Assembly (NCBI RefSeq): GCF_015865035.1
Contig: NZ_JADZGI010000008.1
Location: 1 to 39,575 of the forward strand
DNA: 39,575 bases
Direction of reading: 5' to 3'
Source of the DNA: Novosphingobium aureum
GTDB taxonomy: Bacteria; Pseudomonadota; Alphaproteobacteria; Sphingomonadales; Sphingomonadaceae
The notes below the pieces were generated by a model, which worked only from the letters and a program-made list of their open reading frames with translations, made no database searches and was not told the DNA's origin. How positions within the stretch are numbered: position 1 is the first letter of the stretch; each line of letters begins with the position of its first letter. Below are positions 29,044 through 37,996 of this stretch, in pieces. The position numbers were made by a program, and so were the translations under genes.

Positions 29044-29219
29044 CGCGCGTCCCCCCCTTGTTGCCCGGCCCTGGCCCCATCCTCCTCATCGATGAGGATA
29101 CGGTTGGCCGCGCCGTCGAGATCCTCGAACTGGCCGCTCTTCATCGCCCAGAAGAAGGCGACGAGTCCGGCCATGCCCATCAGGAGCGCAAGCGGGATGA
29201 GGAAGCCGAGGATGGTCAT
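29040..29219 (-). CDS. ccoS: cbb3-type oxidase assembly protein CcoS
   Basis: The 59-residue peptide has one span (MTILGFLIPLALLMGMAGLV), followed by AFFWAMKSGQFEDLDGAANR, the diagnostic CcoS motif (W-x-x-x-x-G-Q-[FY]-[DE]-D). CcoS is needed for heme and copper insertion into the cbb3 catalytic subunit. Its ATG overlaps the ccoI stop (ATGA) and its stop overlaps the next small gene, so three genes are translationally linked. Confidence 0.93.
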   Translation of the reverse strand: MTILGFLIPLALLMGMAGLVAFFWAMKSGQFEDLDGAANRILIDEEDGARAGQQGGDAR

Positions 29220-31396
29220 GGCGCCGCACTCTCGCCCGGACCTGCCGCGCGCGCAAGCCGCAGCGAATTGGCGACCACAACCAGCGAGCTGCCCGACATC
29301 GCCAGCGCTGCGACCAACGGGGTGACATAGCCGAAGATAGCGAGCGGAACCGCGCAGACATTGTAGGCGACGGCCATCGCGAAGTTCTGGCGCACCACCG
29401 CCATCGTGCGCCGCGCGACCCTGACGGCGAGCGCGACGGGCATGATGCGCTCTCCCACGAAGACCGCGTCGGCGGCCTGCTGGCTGACGTCGCTGGCCCC
29501 GCCGGGCGCGATCGAGACGTGCGCACCGGCAAGTGCGGGGCCGTCGTTGAGACCATCGCCCACCATCAGCACCCGGTGCCCGCCCGCGCGCAGGCGGTCG
29601 AGCAGCGCGAGCTTGTCCTCCGGGCGCATCGAGTGCGTGGCAAAGAGCCCGAGGTCCCGCGCCACGCGCGCCACCGACTGCTCGCGGTCACCCGAGACGA
29701 TGGCACTGCGCAGGCCCTGCTGCGACAGCGCGGCGAGCGCCTCGTGCACGTCGGGACGCAGCGGATCGGCAAAGGCGATCCGCTTGCGCGTCTCGCCAAT
29801 GACCAGATCGGCGGCAAGGCCGCTCGTCTCGACCTCGGGACGCAGCAGCGCGACGCTTTCACCGCCATGGCTGGCGCGCATGCCGCTGCCCGCACTTTCG
29901 CTCACCTCGTCGAGCGCGGCGGGGCGCACCCCTGCCTCGCGCAGCGCCTGGGCAAGGCCGCGGCTGAGCGGGTGGCGGCTCGACTGGGTCAGCGCCAGCG
30001 CAATCGCGCGTTCACCATCGTCCAGCATCGCGAGATCGACCGGGCGCGGTTCGCCCAGCGTCAGCGTGCCGGTCTTGTCGAACAGCACCTCGTCGACTTC
30101 AGCGAGGCGTTCGAGCGCGGAGCCGTCCTTGATCAGCAGCCCGCGCTTCATCAACGCCGAGGCGGCGACGACCTGTGCCGCGGGGACGGCGAGGCCCAAG
30201 GCGCAAGGGCAGGTGATGATCAGCACCGCGACCGCGATCAGCAGCGCCTTGTAGAGCCCTGCCCCCGCAAGCATCCAGCCAAGGAAGCTGAGCAGCGCGA
30301 GGCTGTGCACGGCAGGCGCGTAGAAACGCGAGGCCTTGTCGGCGATGCGCACGTAGCGCGAGCGCGACTGCCCGGCCTCGTCCATCAACCGTGCGATGTC
30401 GGCGAGCGCGGTATCCTGCGCAGCGGCGGTGACCTTGATCCGGACCGGGTTGCCGAGGTTGATCATGCCGGCATGGACGAGCTCGCCCGGGCCTGCCGCG
30501 CGCGGATCGCTCTCGCCGGTCAGCATCGAGGAATCGATGGTAGTGCGCCCCTCGAGGATCTCGCCATCGGCAGCAAGCGATTCGCCTGCCGCGACCAGCA
30601 TCACCATGCCCGGGGCGAGGCTTTCGGCCTCGACGTAGCGGCTCGTCCCGTCGTCCTGCACGACTTGCGCGCCCTTGCCCATGCGCCCGAGCAGCGCGGC
30701 AATGCCCGAGCGGGCCCGGTTGCGCATCATCGCATCGAGCGCGCGCCCGGCGAGCAGGAAGAACAGCAGCATGACCGCACCGTCGAAATAGGCGTGCGGG
30801 CCGCCGGTCACGGTCTCGTAGAGGCTCATGCCGGTCGCGAGCACCACGCCGATGGTGATCGGTACATCCATGTTGGTGCGCCGATAGCGCAGCGCCATCG
30901 CCGCCGAGGCGAAGAACGGGCGTCCGGCATAGGCGATCACCGGCACCGCGATCAGCGCGCTCAGCCAGTGGAACATCTCGCGCGTGATGGTGTCGGCCCC
31001 GGACCAGACCGAGACCGAGAGCAGCATGATATTCATCATGCCGAAGCCCGCGACCGCGAGGGCGCGCAGCAGCTTCCTGGTTTCGGCATCGTCGCGCGCG
31101 AGCGGGTTTTCGGCAGCGCGCTCGGCCTCGAAGCCGAGGCGGCGCAGGCTCTCGATGATCGCCTCGTCGTCGATCGTGGCATCGTGGCTGACCGCGACGC
31201 GCTTGGCCGAGAAGTTGACCCGTGCTCCAGCGATGCCCGGCACCTCGCCAAGGCCGCGCTCGACCTTGGCGATACAGCCCGCACAGCGCATGCCCGGGAC
31301 GGTGAAGCGGCTGTCGACCAGCGCGCGCTCGCCGTCCGATGCGGGCTTGTTCTGTCCGGCATTTGCCGGCGGGGCTAGCTTCGACAGCTGGTTCAC
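29216..31396 (-). CDS. ccoI: Copper-translocating P-type ATPase for cbb3 assembly
   Basis: The 726-residue protein (GTG 31396, forming a GTGA overlap with the ccoH stop) moves copper across the inner membrane for oxidase assembly. Visible elements in order: heavy-metal-associated domain GMRCAGCIAKVE (Cys 38, 41), membrane spans, TGES actuator loop, ITCPCALGLA ion-binding site, DKTGTLT phosphorylation site, SSRHPLSRG, and GDGLNDGPALA. An upstream ATG at 31420 would overlap ccoH by 28 bases and is less likely. It fits the CopA2/CcoI branch. Confidence 0.93.
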   Translation of the reverse strand: MNQLSKLAPPANAGQNKPASDGERALVDSRFTVPGMRCAGCIAKVERGLGEVPGIAGARVNFSAKRVAVSHDATIDDEAIIESLRRLGFEAERAAENPLARDDAETRKLLRALAVAGFGMMNIMLLSVSVWSGADTITREMFHWLSALIAVPVIAYAGRPFFASAAMALRYRRTNMDVPITIGVVLATGMSLYETVTGGPHAYFDGAVMLLFFLLAGRALDAMMRNRARSGIAALLGRMGKGAQVVQDDGTSRYVEAESLAPGMVMLVAAGESLAADGEILEGRTTIDSSMLTGESDPRAAGPGELVHAGMINLGNPVRIKVTAAAQDTALADIARLMDEAGQSRSRYVRIADKASRFYAPAVHSLALLSFLGWMLAGAGLYKALLIAVAVLIITCPCALGLAVPAAQVVAASALMKRGLLIKDGSALERLAEVDEVLFDKTGTLTLGEPRPVDLAMLDDGERAIALALTQSSRHPLSRGLAQALREAGVRPAALDEVSESAGSGMRASHGGESVALLRPEVETSGLAADLVIGETRKRIAFADPLRPDVHEALAALSQQGLRSAIVSGDREQSVARVARDLGLFATHSMRPEDKLALLDRLRAGGHRVLMVGDGLNDGPALAGAHVSIAPGGASDVSQQAADAVFVGERIMPVALAVRVARRTMAVVRQNFAMAVAYNVCAVPLAIFGYVTPLVAALAMSGSSLVVVANSLRLARAAGPGESAAP

Positions 31397-31857
31397 AGGA
31401 CCTCGCGCTCCTCGCGCCATGTCTTGCCATCGGCCTCGATGCGCAGGCGCAAGGTCCAGCGCCCGGCGGGCAACGGCTTGTCGCTCACGAATGTACCACC
31501 GACGGGATCGAAATGCAGCAGTTCGTCCGAGAGACGGCCGAGCGGATGGCGTGCCTCGGCACTGACCAGCGCGCCCTCGGGCACGCCGTGAAGGTGCGCA
31601 GCAATCCGGTCGTCATCGCGGCGCTCGAGGTCGAGACCCCAGCCCAGAGCCCCTTCCTGTCGCGCCTCGTCGAGCCAGGTGTTGAAGTTCTGGCTGGCAA
31701 CGTAGGAATTCTCGACGACCACGCCGCCGAAGGTCGAGCTGGCAAGTCCGGCCATGGCGAAGTTGACCGCCACCACGATGCCGAAGCCACCGACGAGGAT
31801 CATCGTCATGTGCTTGCCGGTGAAGGGCCGCGGGCGGGTATTGGCGCGCTTCATCAT
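31393..31857 (-). CDS. ccoH: cbb3 oxidase assembly protein CcoH (FixH family)
   Basis: The 154-residue protein has a short basic cytoplasmic start (MMKRANTRPRPFTGKHM), one span (ILVGGFGIVVAVNFAMAGLA) and a periplasmic domain with VVENSYVASQNFNTWLDEAR, typical of FixH. CcoH interacts with cbb3 subunits late in assembly. The first ATG overlaps the ccoG stop. The paired Met codons 31857 and 31854 are both possible starts. Confidence 0.9.
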   Translation of the reverse strand: MMKRANTRPRPFTGKHMTMILVGGFGIVVAVNFAMAGLASSTFGGVVVENSYVASQNFNTWLDEARQEGALGWGLDLERRDDDRIAAHLHGVPEGALVSAEARHPLGRLSDELLHFDPVGGTFVSDKPLPAGRWTLRLRIEADGKTWREEREVL

Positions 31858-33311
31858 TCGCCTCCTGGCGTGTCGAACTTGGCTTGCGAACTGTCGGCCT
31901 CGCCGGGCTCGCCGACGGCCTGCACCGAGAAATCGAAGCTCTGGTCGGTGCTGCCCGCGGGCGCGACGACGTAGACGCGCACCCCTTGCGTGGCATCGGC
32001 GGCCACCTTGCGCACGAGGCTGCGCGCGGCGGCCTCGCGGGCCATGTCCTCGGTCCACATCACCGCGCCGGGCAGGCCCTCGATCGCGATCTCCATGTCG
32101 CGCGGACGGCCCTGCATGTTGCGCAGGCGCAGCGTGTAGGCATTGCGCACCGAGCCGTCGCTCATCAGGATGTAGGGCGGATTGCGGTCCTTGGCGACGG
32201 TCAGCCCGGTGTGGACGCGGGTGCCCAGCGTGAACAGCAGGCCGAGCCCGATCGCGGCCCATACGCAGAAATAGAGGATCGTGCGCGGTCGCCAGATCAG
32301 CTTCATGTGGCGGGTCGGCGCATTGCCCGCCTTCTCGTTCTCGGCGTCCTCGAGCGTCGCATAATCGATCAGCCCGCGCGGGCGACCGGTCTCGGCCATG
32401 ACCCGGTCGCAGGCATCGATGCACAGCGCGCAGGTGATGCAGCCGATCTGCGCGCCCTCGCGAATGTCGATCCCGGTCGGGCAGACCGCAACACACTGGT
32501 TGCAGTCGATGCAGTCGCCGTATTCCTCGGGGTTCTTCTGCGCCTTCTTGAGGCTGCCGCGCTTCTCGCCGCGCCAGTCCTTGTAAGTGACGATCAGGCT
32601 CTTCTCGTCGAGCATCGCGGTCTGGATGCGCGGCCATGGGCACATGTAGATGCACACCTGCTCGCGCATGAAGCCGCCCAGCACGAAGGTGGTGAGCGTG
32701 AGCACGAGCACGGTGCCATAGGCGACCGGCGCTGCAGTGCCGCTCCAGAATTCCTGATGGAGCGTCGGTGCATCGGCGAAGTAGAAGATCCAGGCACCGC
32801 CGGTGGCAAAGCTGATCGCGAGGTAGACGCTCCACTTGGCGAGGCGCCGGGCGATCTTAGAGGCAGTCCACGGCGCCTTGTAGAGGCGAAAGCGGGCGTT
32901 GCGATCGCCGTCGAAGAGGCGGTCGACGTGCTGGAACAGGTCGGTCCACACGGTCTGCGGACAGGCATAGCCGCACCAGGCGCGGCCGACCGCGCTGGTG
33001 ACGAGAAACAGGCCGATCCCCGCCATGATCAAGAGGCCCGCGACGAAGTAGAACTCGTGCGGCCAGATCTCGATGCCGAACATGTAGAAGCGGCGATGCG
33101 CGAGGTCGATCAGCACCGCCTGGTCGGGCGCATAGGGACCGCGGTCCCAGCGCAGCCACGGGGTGATCCAGTAGACCGCAAGGCACAGCGCCATGATCGC
33201 CCACTTGATGCGGCGAAACTTGCCGTCGATGCGGCGATTGAACACCGGCTCGCGCTTGGCATAGAGCGAGACCGGGGGCTCCTGGGCCTTGATCTGTACT
33301 GGCTTGTTCAT
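31854..33311 (-). CDS. ccoG: cbb3 oxidase accessory iron-sulfur protein CcoG (RdxA/FixG)
   Basis: The 485-residue membrane protein has about five spans and two [4Fe-4S] ferredoxin clusters: CIDCNQCVAVCPTG and CITCALCIDACDR. Early motifs are RAWCGYACPQTVWTDLF and CIYMCPWPRIQTAMLDE. The C-terminal periplasmic domain is Ig-like. CcoG reduces Cu(II) for insertion into cbb3 oxidase. ATG 33311 follows a 167-base gap after ccoP that contains a strong hairpin; ccoG starts the assembly half of the locus. Confidence 0.95.
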   Translation of the reverse strand: MNKPVQIKAQEPPVSLYAKREPVFNRRIDGKFRRIKWAIMALCLAVYWITPWLRWDRGPYAPDQAVLIDLAHRRFYMFGIEIWPHEFYFVAGLLIMAGIGLFLVTSAVGRAWCGYACPQTVWTDLFQHVDRLFDGDRNARFRLYKAPWTASKIARRLAKWSVYLAISFATGGAWIFYFADAPTLHQEFWSGTAAPVAYGTVLVLTLTTFVLGGFMREQVCIYMCPWPRIQTAMLDEKSLIVTYKDWRGEKRGSLKKAQKNPEEYGDCIDCNQCVAVCPTGIDIREGAQIGCITCALCIDACDRVMAETGRPRGLIDYATLEDAENEKAGNAPTRHMKLIWRPRTILYFCVWAAIGLGLLFTLGTRVHTGLTVAKDRNPPYILMSDGSVRNAYTLRLRNMQGRPRDMEIAIEGLPGAVMWTEDMAREAAARSLVRKVAADATQGVRVYVVAPAGSTDQSFDFSVQAVGEPGEADSSQAKFDTPGGE

Positions 33312-33366
33312 GTCCGTTGTCCGCCCGTCGTTAGACTTGGGGGGCTGAGCGGCCCGGAAGGTCGGG

Positions 33367-33395
33367 CCCCGCCTGCCGTCCTGGGCAGGGCGGGG
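33367..33395 (-). other. Stable hairpin between ccoP and ccoG
   Basis: CCCCGCC-TGCC (33367-33377) and GGCA-G-GGCGGGG (33384-33395) pair over eleven positions with one bulge and a six-base loop. No T-run follows on the minus strand, so it is more likely an mRNA-processing or stability element separating the structural from the assembly genes than a terminator. Confidence 0.45.
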
Positions 33396-33478
33396 TCGCC
33401 CGAAGGGTCGGCCGGGGCACTTGCGAAGGCCCCGGCGCTGTCAGTCCTCTGGCTGCATTTCCTGTCGTTGCATGGCCA

Positions 33479-34408
33479 TCAGTCGGTTTCCTGCGCTGCA
33501 TCCGCAGCGGGTGCTTCTGCCGCCACGGGGGCTGCGAACTCCTCGCCGCCGCCCAGCGAGTGGACGTAGGCCGCGAGCATCTTGATCGTCACCGGATCGA
33601 GCCGCTCGCCCCATGCCGGCATCACGCCGTGGTGCGGGTGGTGGATCTGCGCGGCGACTTCGGCCTTGCTGCCGCCGTCGAGCCAGATCGCATCGGTGAG
33701 GTTGGGCGCGCCCAGCTCGCGGTTACCCTTGGCGTTGTCGCCATGGCACACCGCGCAGTTGTCGGCGAAGATCTGCGCGCCGCGCTGCGTTGCCGCGCTC
33801 TTCTTTTCCTTGCCCGAGAGGCTCAGGACATAGCCCGCGACATCGTTGATCTGCCCTGCGTCGAGCAGCCCGTCGCTGCCGAAGTTGGGCATCAGCGAGA
33901 TGCGGGTCGCATCGTCGCCGGGCTGGCGGATGCCGTGGATCAGCGTCGTCTCGATGGTCTTGAGATCACCGCCCCACAGCCAGTCGTCGTCGTTGAGGTT
34001 GGGATAGCCCTTCGAGCCCGCCGCGCCCGCGCCGTGGCACTGCACGCAGTTGACCTTGAAGGCTGCCGCGCCGCCCGCGACCGCCGCGCGCATCAGCTGA
34101 GGATGCTGCGGCAGCTGCTCGATCGGCAGGTCGGCGAGGCCCGCAACCGCCTTGGCGCGCGTGGCCGCGGCCGAGCTCATCTCGGCATCGAGCTGGCCCC
34201 GGCTCGACCATCCCAGCATGCCCTCGCTGGCCTGGCTGATGCCGGGCAGAGCGGGATAGGCGATGACGTAGCCGATCGCGAAGACGATCGTTGCGTAGAA
34301 GGTCCATAGCCACCAGCGCGGCAACGGAGTGTTGAGTTCCTCGATACCGTCCCACTCATGGCCCACGGTCTCGGTGTTCGTGGCTTCGTCCAGACGCTTG
34401 TCAGCCAT
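33479..34408 (-). CDS. ccoP: cbb3-type cytochrome c oxidase subunit III (diheme)
   Basis: The 309-residue protein has an N-terminal membrane anchor (WWLWTFYATIVFAIGYVIAY) and two class I cytochrome c domains with heme motifs CVQCHGAG and CAVCHGDN. It accepts electrons from soluble cytochrome c and passes them to CcoO and CcoN. The C-terminus is Ala/Glu-rich. ATG 34408 lies inside the end of ccoQ (8-base overlap). Confidence 0.96.
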   Translation of the reverse strand: MADKRLDEATNTETVGHEWDGIEELNTPLPRWWLWTFYATIVFAIGYVIAYPALPGISQASEGMLGWSSRGQLDAEMSSAAATRAKAVAGLADLPIEQLPQHPQLMRAAVAGGAAAFKVNCVQCHGAGAAGSKGYPNLNDDDWLWGGDLKTIETTLIHGIRQPGDDATRISLMPNFGSDGLLDAGQINDVAGYVLSLSGKEKKSAATQRGAQIFADNCAVCHGDNAKGNRELGAPNLTDAIWLDGGSKAEVAAQIHHPHHGVMPAWGERLDPVTIKMLAAYVHSLGGGEEFAAPVAAEAPAADAAQETD

Positions 34409-34571
34409 CGTTCTCGTCCTTGAAGATCATGGTGGCGGCTTCTTCGTTGCGTTCGCGCATCCCGGGCCGGAACGGCCAGGCTGTGAGCACGAGGAAGACC
34501 GCCAGCATCGCCAGAAGACCCCAGCTGTCGGCCAGGTGGCGCAGCATGTCGTAAGTGGAGTGCATGCTCAT
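34401..34571 (-). CDS. ccoQ: cbb3-type oxidase small subunit CcoQ
   Basis: The 56-residue peptide begins MSMHSTYDMLRHLADSWG, has one span (LLAMLAVFLVLTAWPF) and the conserved RPGMRERNEEAATMIF tail. It stabilises the cbb3 complex. Its ATG overlaps the ccoO stop (ATGA at 34571-34568) and its 3' end overlaps ccoP. It is short enough to be missed by automated calling. Confidence 0.93.
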   Translation of the reverse strand: MSMHSTYDMLRHLADSWGLLAMLAVFLVLTAWPFRPGMRERNEEAATMIFKDENDG

Positions 34572-35317
34572 CGGCCGTGCTCCGAGGCGAGTTCCTCCTG
34601 CGCCGCCGCGCCGTCGACATCGACCAGCGTGCCCAGCATCTGCAGGTAGGCGACGAGCGCATCCATCTCGGTCAGCCGCGAGGGATCGCCGTCGAAGTCG
34701 CGGATCTGCGCCTTGGGATAGCGGGTCAGCAGATCGCTGGCGTCGGCATCGGGGTCGGCCTGTGCGGCAAGGTCGCTCGAGGCCAGCTCGATGTCCTTGT
34801 CGCTATAGGGCACGCCGACGTGGCGCAGCGCGGTGAGATTGGCCGCGATGTCGGGCACGAAGAGGTCGTTCTTCGCGAGGAAGCCGTACTGCGGCATCAC
34901 GCTCTCGGGCACCACCGACTGCGGATCGGTGAGGTGCTGGACGTGCCAGCTGTCCGAATAGCGATTGCCCACGCGCGCAAGGTCGGGACCGGTGCGCTTG
35001 GACCCCCACTGGAACGGGTGGTCGTACATCGATTCGGCAGCGAGGCTGTAGTGGCCGTAGCGCTCGACCTCGTCGCGGAAGGGACGGATCATCTGGCTGT
35101 GGCACACGTAGCAGCCCTCGCGCACGTAGATGTCGCGGCCGGCCTGTTCGAGTGGGGTGTAGGGGCGCATGCCCTCCACCTTCTCGATGGTGTTGTCGAT
35201 CCAGAACAGCGGTGCGATCTCGACGATGCCGCCGATGGCGACCGCGATGAAAGCGCAGACACCCAGCAGCGTGATGTTCTTTTCCAGCGTCTTGTGACGC
35301 TCGGTCATGGACGTCAT
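34568..35317 (-). CDS. ccoO: cbb3-type cytochrome c oxidase subunit II (monoheme)
   Basis: The 249-residue protein has one N-terminal span (LLGVCAFIAVAIGGIVEI), then a periplasmic cytochrome c domain with heme motif REGCYVCHSQMIRPF and the block WGSKRTGPDLARVGNRYSD. It carries electrons to CcoN. ATG 35317 gives MTSMTERHK; ATG 35308 is an alternative. It follows ccoN by 26 bases. Confidence 0.96.
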   Translation of the reverse strand: MTSMTERHKTLEKNITLLGVCAFIAVAIGGIVEIAPLFWIDNTIEKVEGMRPYTPLEQAGRDIYVREGCYVCHSQMIRPFRDEVERYGHYSLAAESMYDHPFQWGSKRTGPDLARVGNRYSDSWHVQHLTDPQSVVPESVMPQYGFLAKNDLFVPDIAANLTALRHVGVPYSDKDIELASSDLAAQADPDADASDLLTRYPKAQIRDFDGDPSRLTEMDALVAYLQMLGTLVDVDGAAAQEELASEHGR

Positions 35318-35343
35318 TGGTCTGTTTCCCTTTGCTGGCGCTG

Positions 35344-36990
35344 TCAGGCGTTGGCCACGATCGGGCGGTCGGCCTCGGGATCGTAGGCGGCATCGCGCAT
35401 CGGGGCTTCCTCGCGCAGCTTGCCCAGGATCGTCGCCCAGACGTTGACCACCATGATCACCGCACCGGCGAGGTAGAGCAGCCCGCCGAAGGCCCTCAGC
35501 GCAAACATCGGATGGAGCGCAGCGACGGTGTCGGCGAAGGTGTTCACGAGGTAGCCGTCAGCGCCGTACTCACGCCACATCAGGCCCTGCGTGATACCTG
35601 CCACCCACATCGAGGCGGCATAGAAGACGATACCCAGCGTCGCGCACCAGAAGTGCCAGTTCACCATGCGCAGCGAGTAGAGCCGGGTGCGTGCCCACAG
35701 ACGCGGCACGAGGTAGTAGATCGCACCGAAGGTGATCATGCCGTTCCAGCCCAGCGCGCCCGAGTGGACGTGGCCGATGGTCCAGTCGGTGTAGTGCGAG
35801 AGCGAGTTGACGCTCTTGATCGACATCATCGGGCCCTCGAAGGTGCTCATGCCGTAGAAGGCGAGCGCCATGACCATCATGCGGATGATCGGGTCGGTCC
35901 GGACCTTGTCCCAGGCGCCATTGAGCGTCATCAGACCGTTGATCATGCCACCCCAGCTCGGCATCCACAGCATGATCGAGAAGACCATGCCCAGCGTCTG
36001 CGCCCAGTCGGGGAGCGCGGTGTAGTGCAGGTGGTGCGGACCGGCCCAGATGTAGAGGAAGATCAGCGACCAGAAGTGGATGATCGAGAGGCGGTAGCTG
36101 TAGACCGGGCGCTCGGCCTGCTTGGGCACGAAGTAGTACATCATCGCCAGGAAGCCGGCGGTGAGGAAGAAGCCGACCGCGTTGTGGCCGTACCACCACT
36201 GCACCAGCGCGCCCTGCACGCCGGCGAAGAGCGGGTAGCTCTTGGAACCGACGAAGCTCACCGGCACGTCGAGGTTGTTGACCACGTGCAGCATCGCAAC
36301 GGTGACGATGAAGGCGAGGTAGAACCAGTTGGCAACGTAGATGTGCGGCTCGGAGCGCTTGATGATGGTGCCCACGAAGACCGCGAGGTAGCACACCCAC
36401 ACAATCGTCAGCCACCAGTCGACGTACCACTCGGGCTCGGCATATTCCTTGGACTGGCTGATGCCCAGCAGGTAGCCGGTTGCGGCCAGAACGATGAACA
36501 GCTGGTAGCCCCAGAACACGAAGCGCGCGAGCGCGGGGAAGGCGAGCCGGGCGCGGCAGCTGCGCTGGACGACGTAGTAGCTCGTCGCGATCAGGGCGTT
36601 GCCGCCAAAAGCGAAGATCACCGCCGAAGTGTGCAGCGGACGCAGCCGGCTGAAGTTGAGATAAGGCTCGAGGTTGAGGATCGGCCAGGTGAGCTGGAGC
36701 GCGATGAACACGCCTGCGGCAAAGCCCGCGATGCCCCAGAACACCGTGGCGATGACACCCCAGCGGATCGGGTCGTCATCGTAGATGCCTTCGTCGGGCA
36801 TGCGCAGGACACCGCGCGCGATCGCCGCGTAATCGGCACCGCTGATCGTGAACCACACCGCGACCAGCGCCGCGAGGGCGACGATGCTCATGTGGATGGC
36901 GAAACCCCCATCTGCCGCCAAGGCGACCCCGATGACGGCAAGGAAAAGCACGGCAAGCCAAACGCCTGCCCGTGCAAGGACCGTTACCAT
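35344..36990 (-). CDS. ccoN: cbb3-type cytochrome c oxidase subunit I (catalytic)
   Basis: The 548-residue protein has about fourteen spans and houses the heme b/heme b3-CuB centre. Identifiable blocks include WVYWWLT-like helix WYVDWWLTIVWVCYLAVF, WWYGHNAVGFFLTAGFLAMM (CuB His and catalytic Tyr region), AGPHHLHYTALPDWAQ (His pair) and HVHSGALGWNGM (heme ligands). AAGG lies just upstream of ATG 36990. A perfect FNR box lies 67 bases upstream. This high-affinity oxidase is used at low oxygen. Confidence 0.97.
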   Translation of the reverse strand: MVTVLARAGVWLAVLFLAVIGVALAADGGFAIHMSIVALAALVAVWFTISGADYAAIARGVLRMPDEGIYDDDPIRWGVIATVFWGIAGFAAGVFIALQLTWPILNLEPYLNFSRLRPLHTSAVIFAFGGNALIATSYYVVQRSCRARLAFPALARFVFWGYQLFIVLAATGYLLGISQSKEYAEPEWYVDWWLTIVWVCYLAVFVGTIIKRSEPHIYVANWFYLAFIVTVAMLHVVNNLDVPVSFVGSKSYPLFAGVQGALVQWWYGHNAVGFFLTAGFLAMMYYFVPKQAERPVYSYRLSIIHFWSLIFLYIWAGPHHLHYTALPDWAQTLGMVFSIMLWMPSWGGMINGLMTLNGAWDKVRTDPIIRMMVMALAFYGMSTFEGPMMSIKSVNSLSHYTDWTIGHVHSGALGWNGMITFGAIYYLVPRLWARTRLYSLRMVNWHFWCATLGIVFYAASMWVAGITQGLMWREYGADGYLVNTFADTVAALHPMFALRAFGGLLYLAGAVIMVVNVWATILGKLREEAPMRDAAYDPEADRPIVANA

Positions 36991-37056
36991 ATGCCTTCTC
37001 TTTCGAGGTTGTTGCTGAACCTGCTCTCGCCTTGGAGACTATCAGATCGAAGGGCA

Positions 37057-37070
37057 TTGATAACGATCAA
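37057..37070. promoter_or_regulatory. Perfect FNR box TTGAT-AACG-ATCAA
   Basis: All ten half-site bases match the FNR consensus. It lies 67 bases upstream of ccoN and 148 upstream of the divergent ompW-type gene. The Fnr-type regulator at 38581-39282 has the Glu-x-x-Ser-Arg contact residues for TTGAT. Confidence 0.85.
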
Positions 37071-37108
37071 AAACCGAAATCGATGAATTTCGGGCCTATT
37101 TCGGGAAT

Positions 37109-37122
37109 TTGCGCAAGGTCAA
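37109..37122. promoter_or_regulatory. Degenerate FNR-like site TTGCG-CAAG-GTCAA
   Basis: Seven of ten half-site bases fit the FNR consensus and the TTG/CAA ends are kept. It lies 96 bases upstream of the ompW-type start and 39 bases from the perfect box, so it may serve the plus-strand gene. Confidence 0.3.
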
Positions 37123-37217
37123 TTCAAATATCCGTCAACTCTGTGACAGGCAATCGGGCAGCCGCACAGGAAAGGGAAACGCATGGTGCGATCCCGGCGG
37201 CAATGGAAGATGATACT

Positions 37218-37916
37218 ATGCGCAAGATGACCATGCTCATCGCCGCAGCGGCGGCAACTGCACTTGCAACACCGGCGATGGCGGGCAGTCCCGACGGCAA
37301 GATTCAGGTCAAGGTTCTTGGCACTGCTGTCCTTCCCGACGGCGAGATCGACAGCGTCAAGTATATCGATGGCGGGCTCGCCGGAACTTTTGCGGATCTT
37401 GGCGTCAGTTCGGTCGACGCGAAGGCCAACGACAACGTCGTTCCCACGCTTGCGGTCGAGTATTTCTTCAACAAGACCTTCTCGCTCGAGACCATCTGCT
37501 GCTTCACACAGCACCACGTCAACGGCGATGCCGACCTCGCCGGGACCGAGCTCGTGGACCACGTCCTGATCCTTCCCGCCACGCTCACGCTCAAGGCGCA
37601 CCTCGACACCGGCACCATGTTCAAGCCCTATATCGGCGCGGGCCCGGCCTGGTTCATCGTCTTCGACGAGAAGCCCGGTGCGACCGCCCGCGATCTCGGC
37701 GTCGACCGGGTGAAGATGTCGAACACGCTTGGCCTCGCGCTTCAGGGCGGCGTCGACGTACCGCTGGGCGACAGTGGCTTTGGCGTCTCGCTCGATGCGA
37801 AGAAGTACTTCATCAAGCCGACCGCGAAGTTCTACGCCGAGGACGTGAAGGTGCTCGAAACCAAGCACAATCTCGATCCCTGGGTGCTCAGCGCGGGCGT
37901 GAGCTACCGCTTCTGA
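37218..37916 (+). CDS. OmpW-family outer membrane protein
   Basis: The 232-residue protein has a signal peptide (MRKMTMLIAAAAATALATP, cleavage after AMA). It then shows alternating beta strands with IQVKVLGTAVLPDGEID, PTLAVEYFFNKTFSLE, FKPYIGAGPAWFI and a terminal aromatic strand ending SAGVSYRF. OmpW forms an eight-stranded barrel for small hydrophobic molecules. ATG 37218 has GGAAG upstream; ATG 37203 is also in frame. It is divergent from ccoN across FNR sites, and in enteric bacteria ompW is a known FNR target. Confidence 0.9.
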   Translation: MRKMTMLIAAAAATALATPAMAGSPDGKIQVKVLGTAVLPDGEIDSVKYIDGGLAGTFADLGVSSVDAKANDNVVPTLAVEYFFNKTFSLETICCFTQHHVNGDADLAGTELVDHVLILPATLTLKAHLDTGTMFKPYIGAGPAWFIVFDEKPGATARDLGVDRVKMSNTLGLALQGGVDVPLGDSGFGVSLDAKKYFIKPTAKFYAEDVKVLETKHNLDPWVLSAGVSYRF

Positions 37917-37947
37917 GGATAGACCGGGCTCTGTTGCAGGAGGAGAA

Positions 37948-37978
37948 AGGGGGGCGTCGCGCTCCCCCTTCTTTTTGC
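37948..37978 (+). terminator. Intrinsic terminator after the ompW-type gene
   Basis: AAGGGGG (37949-37955) pairs with CCCCCTT (37966-37972), with additional GCG/CGC pairing inside, followed by TTCTTTTT. It lies about 30 bases after the stop. Confidence 0.85.
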
Positions 37979-37996
37979 GCAGCGCAGGCGCGGTAT

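Noticed and set aside
29519..31378. Long plus-strand frame opposite ccoI
   Set aside because: Gln/Arg/His-rich shadow translation; ccoI on the minus strand has all P-type ATPase motifs.
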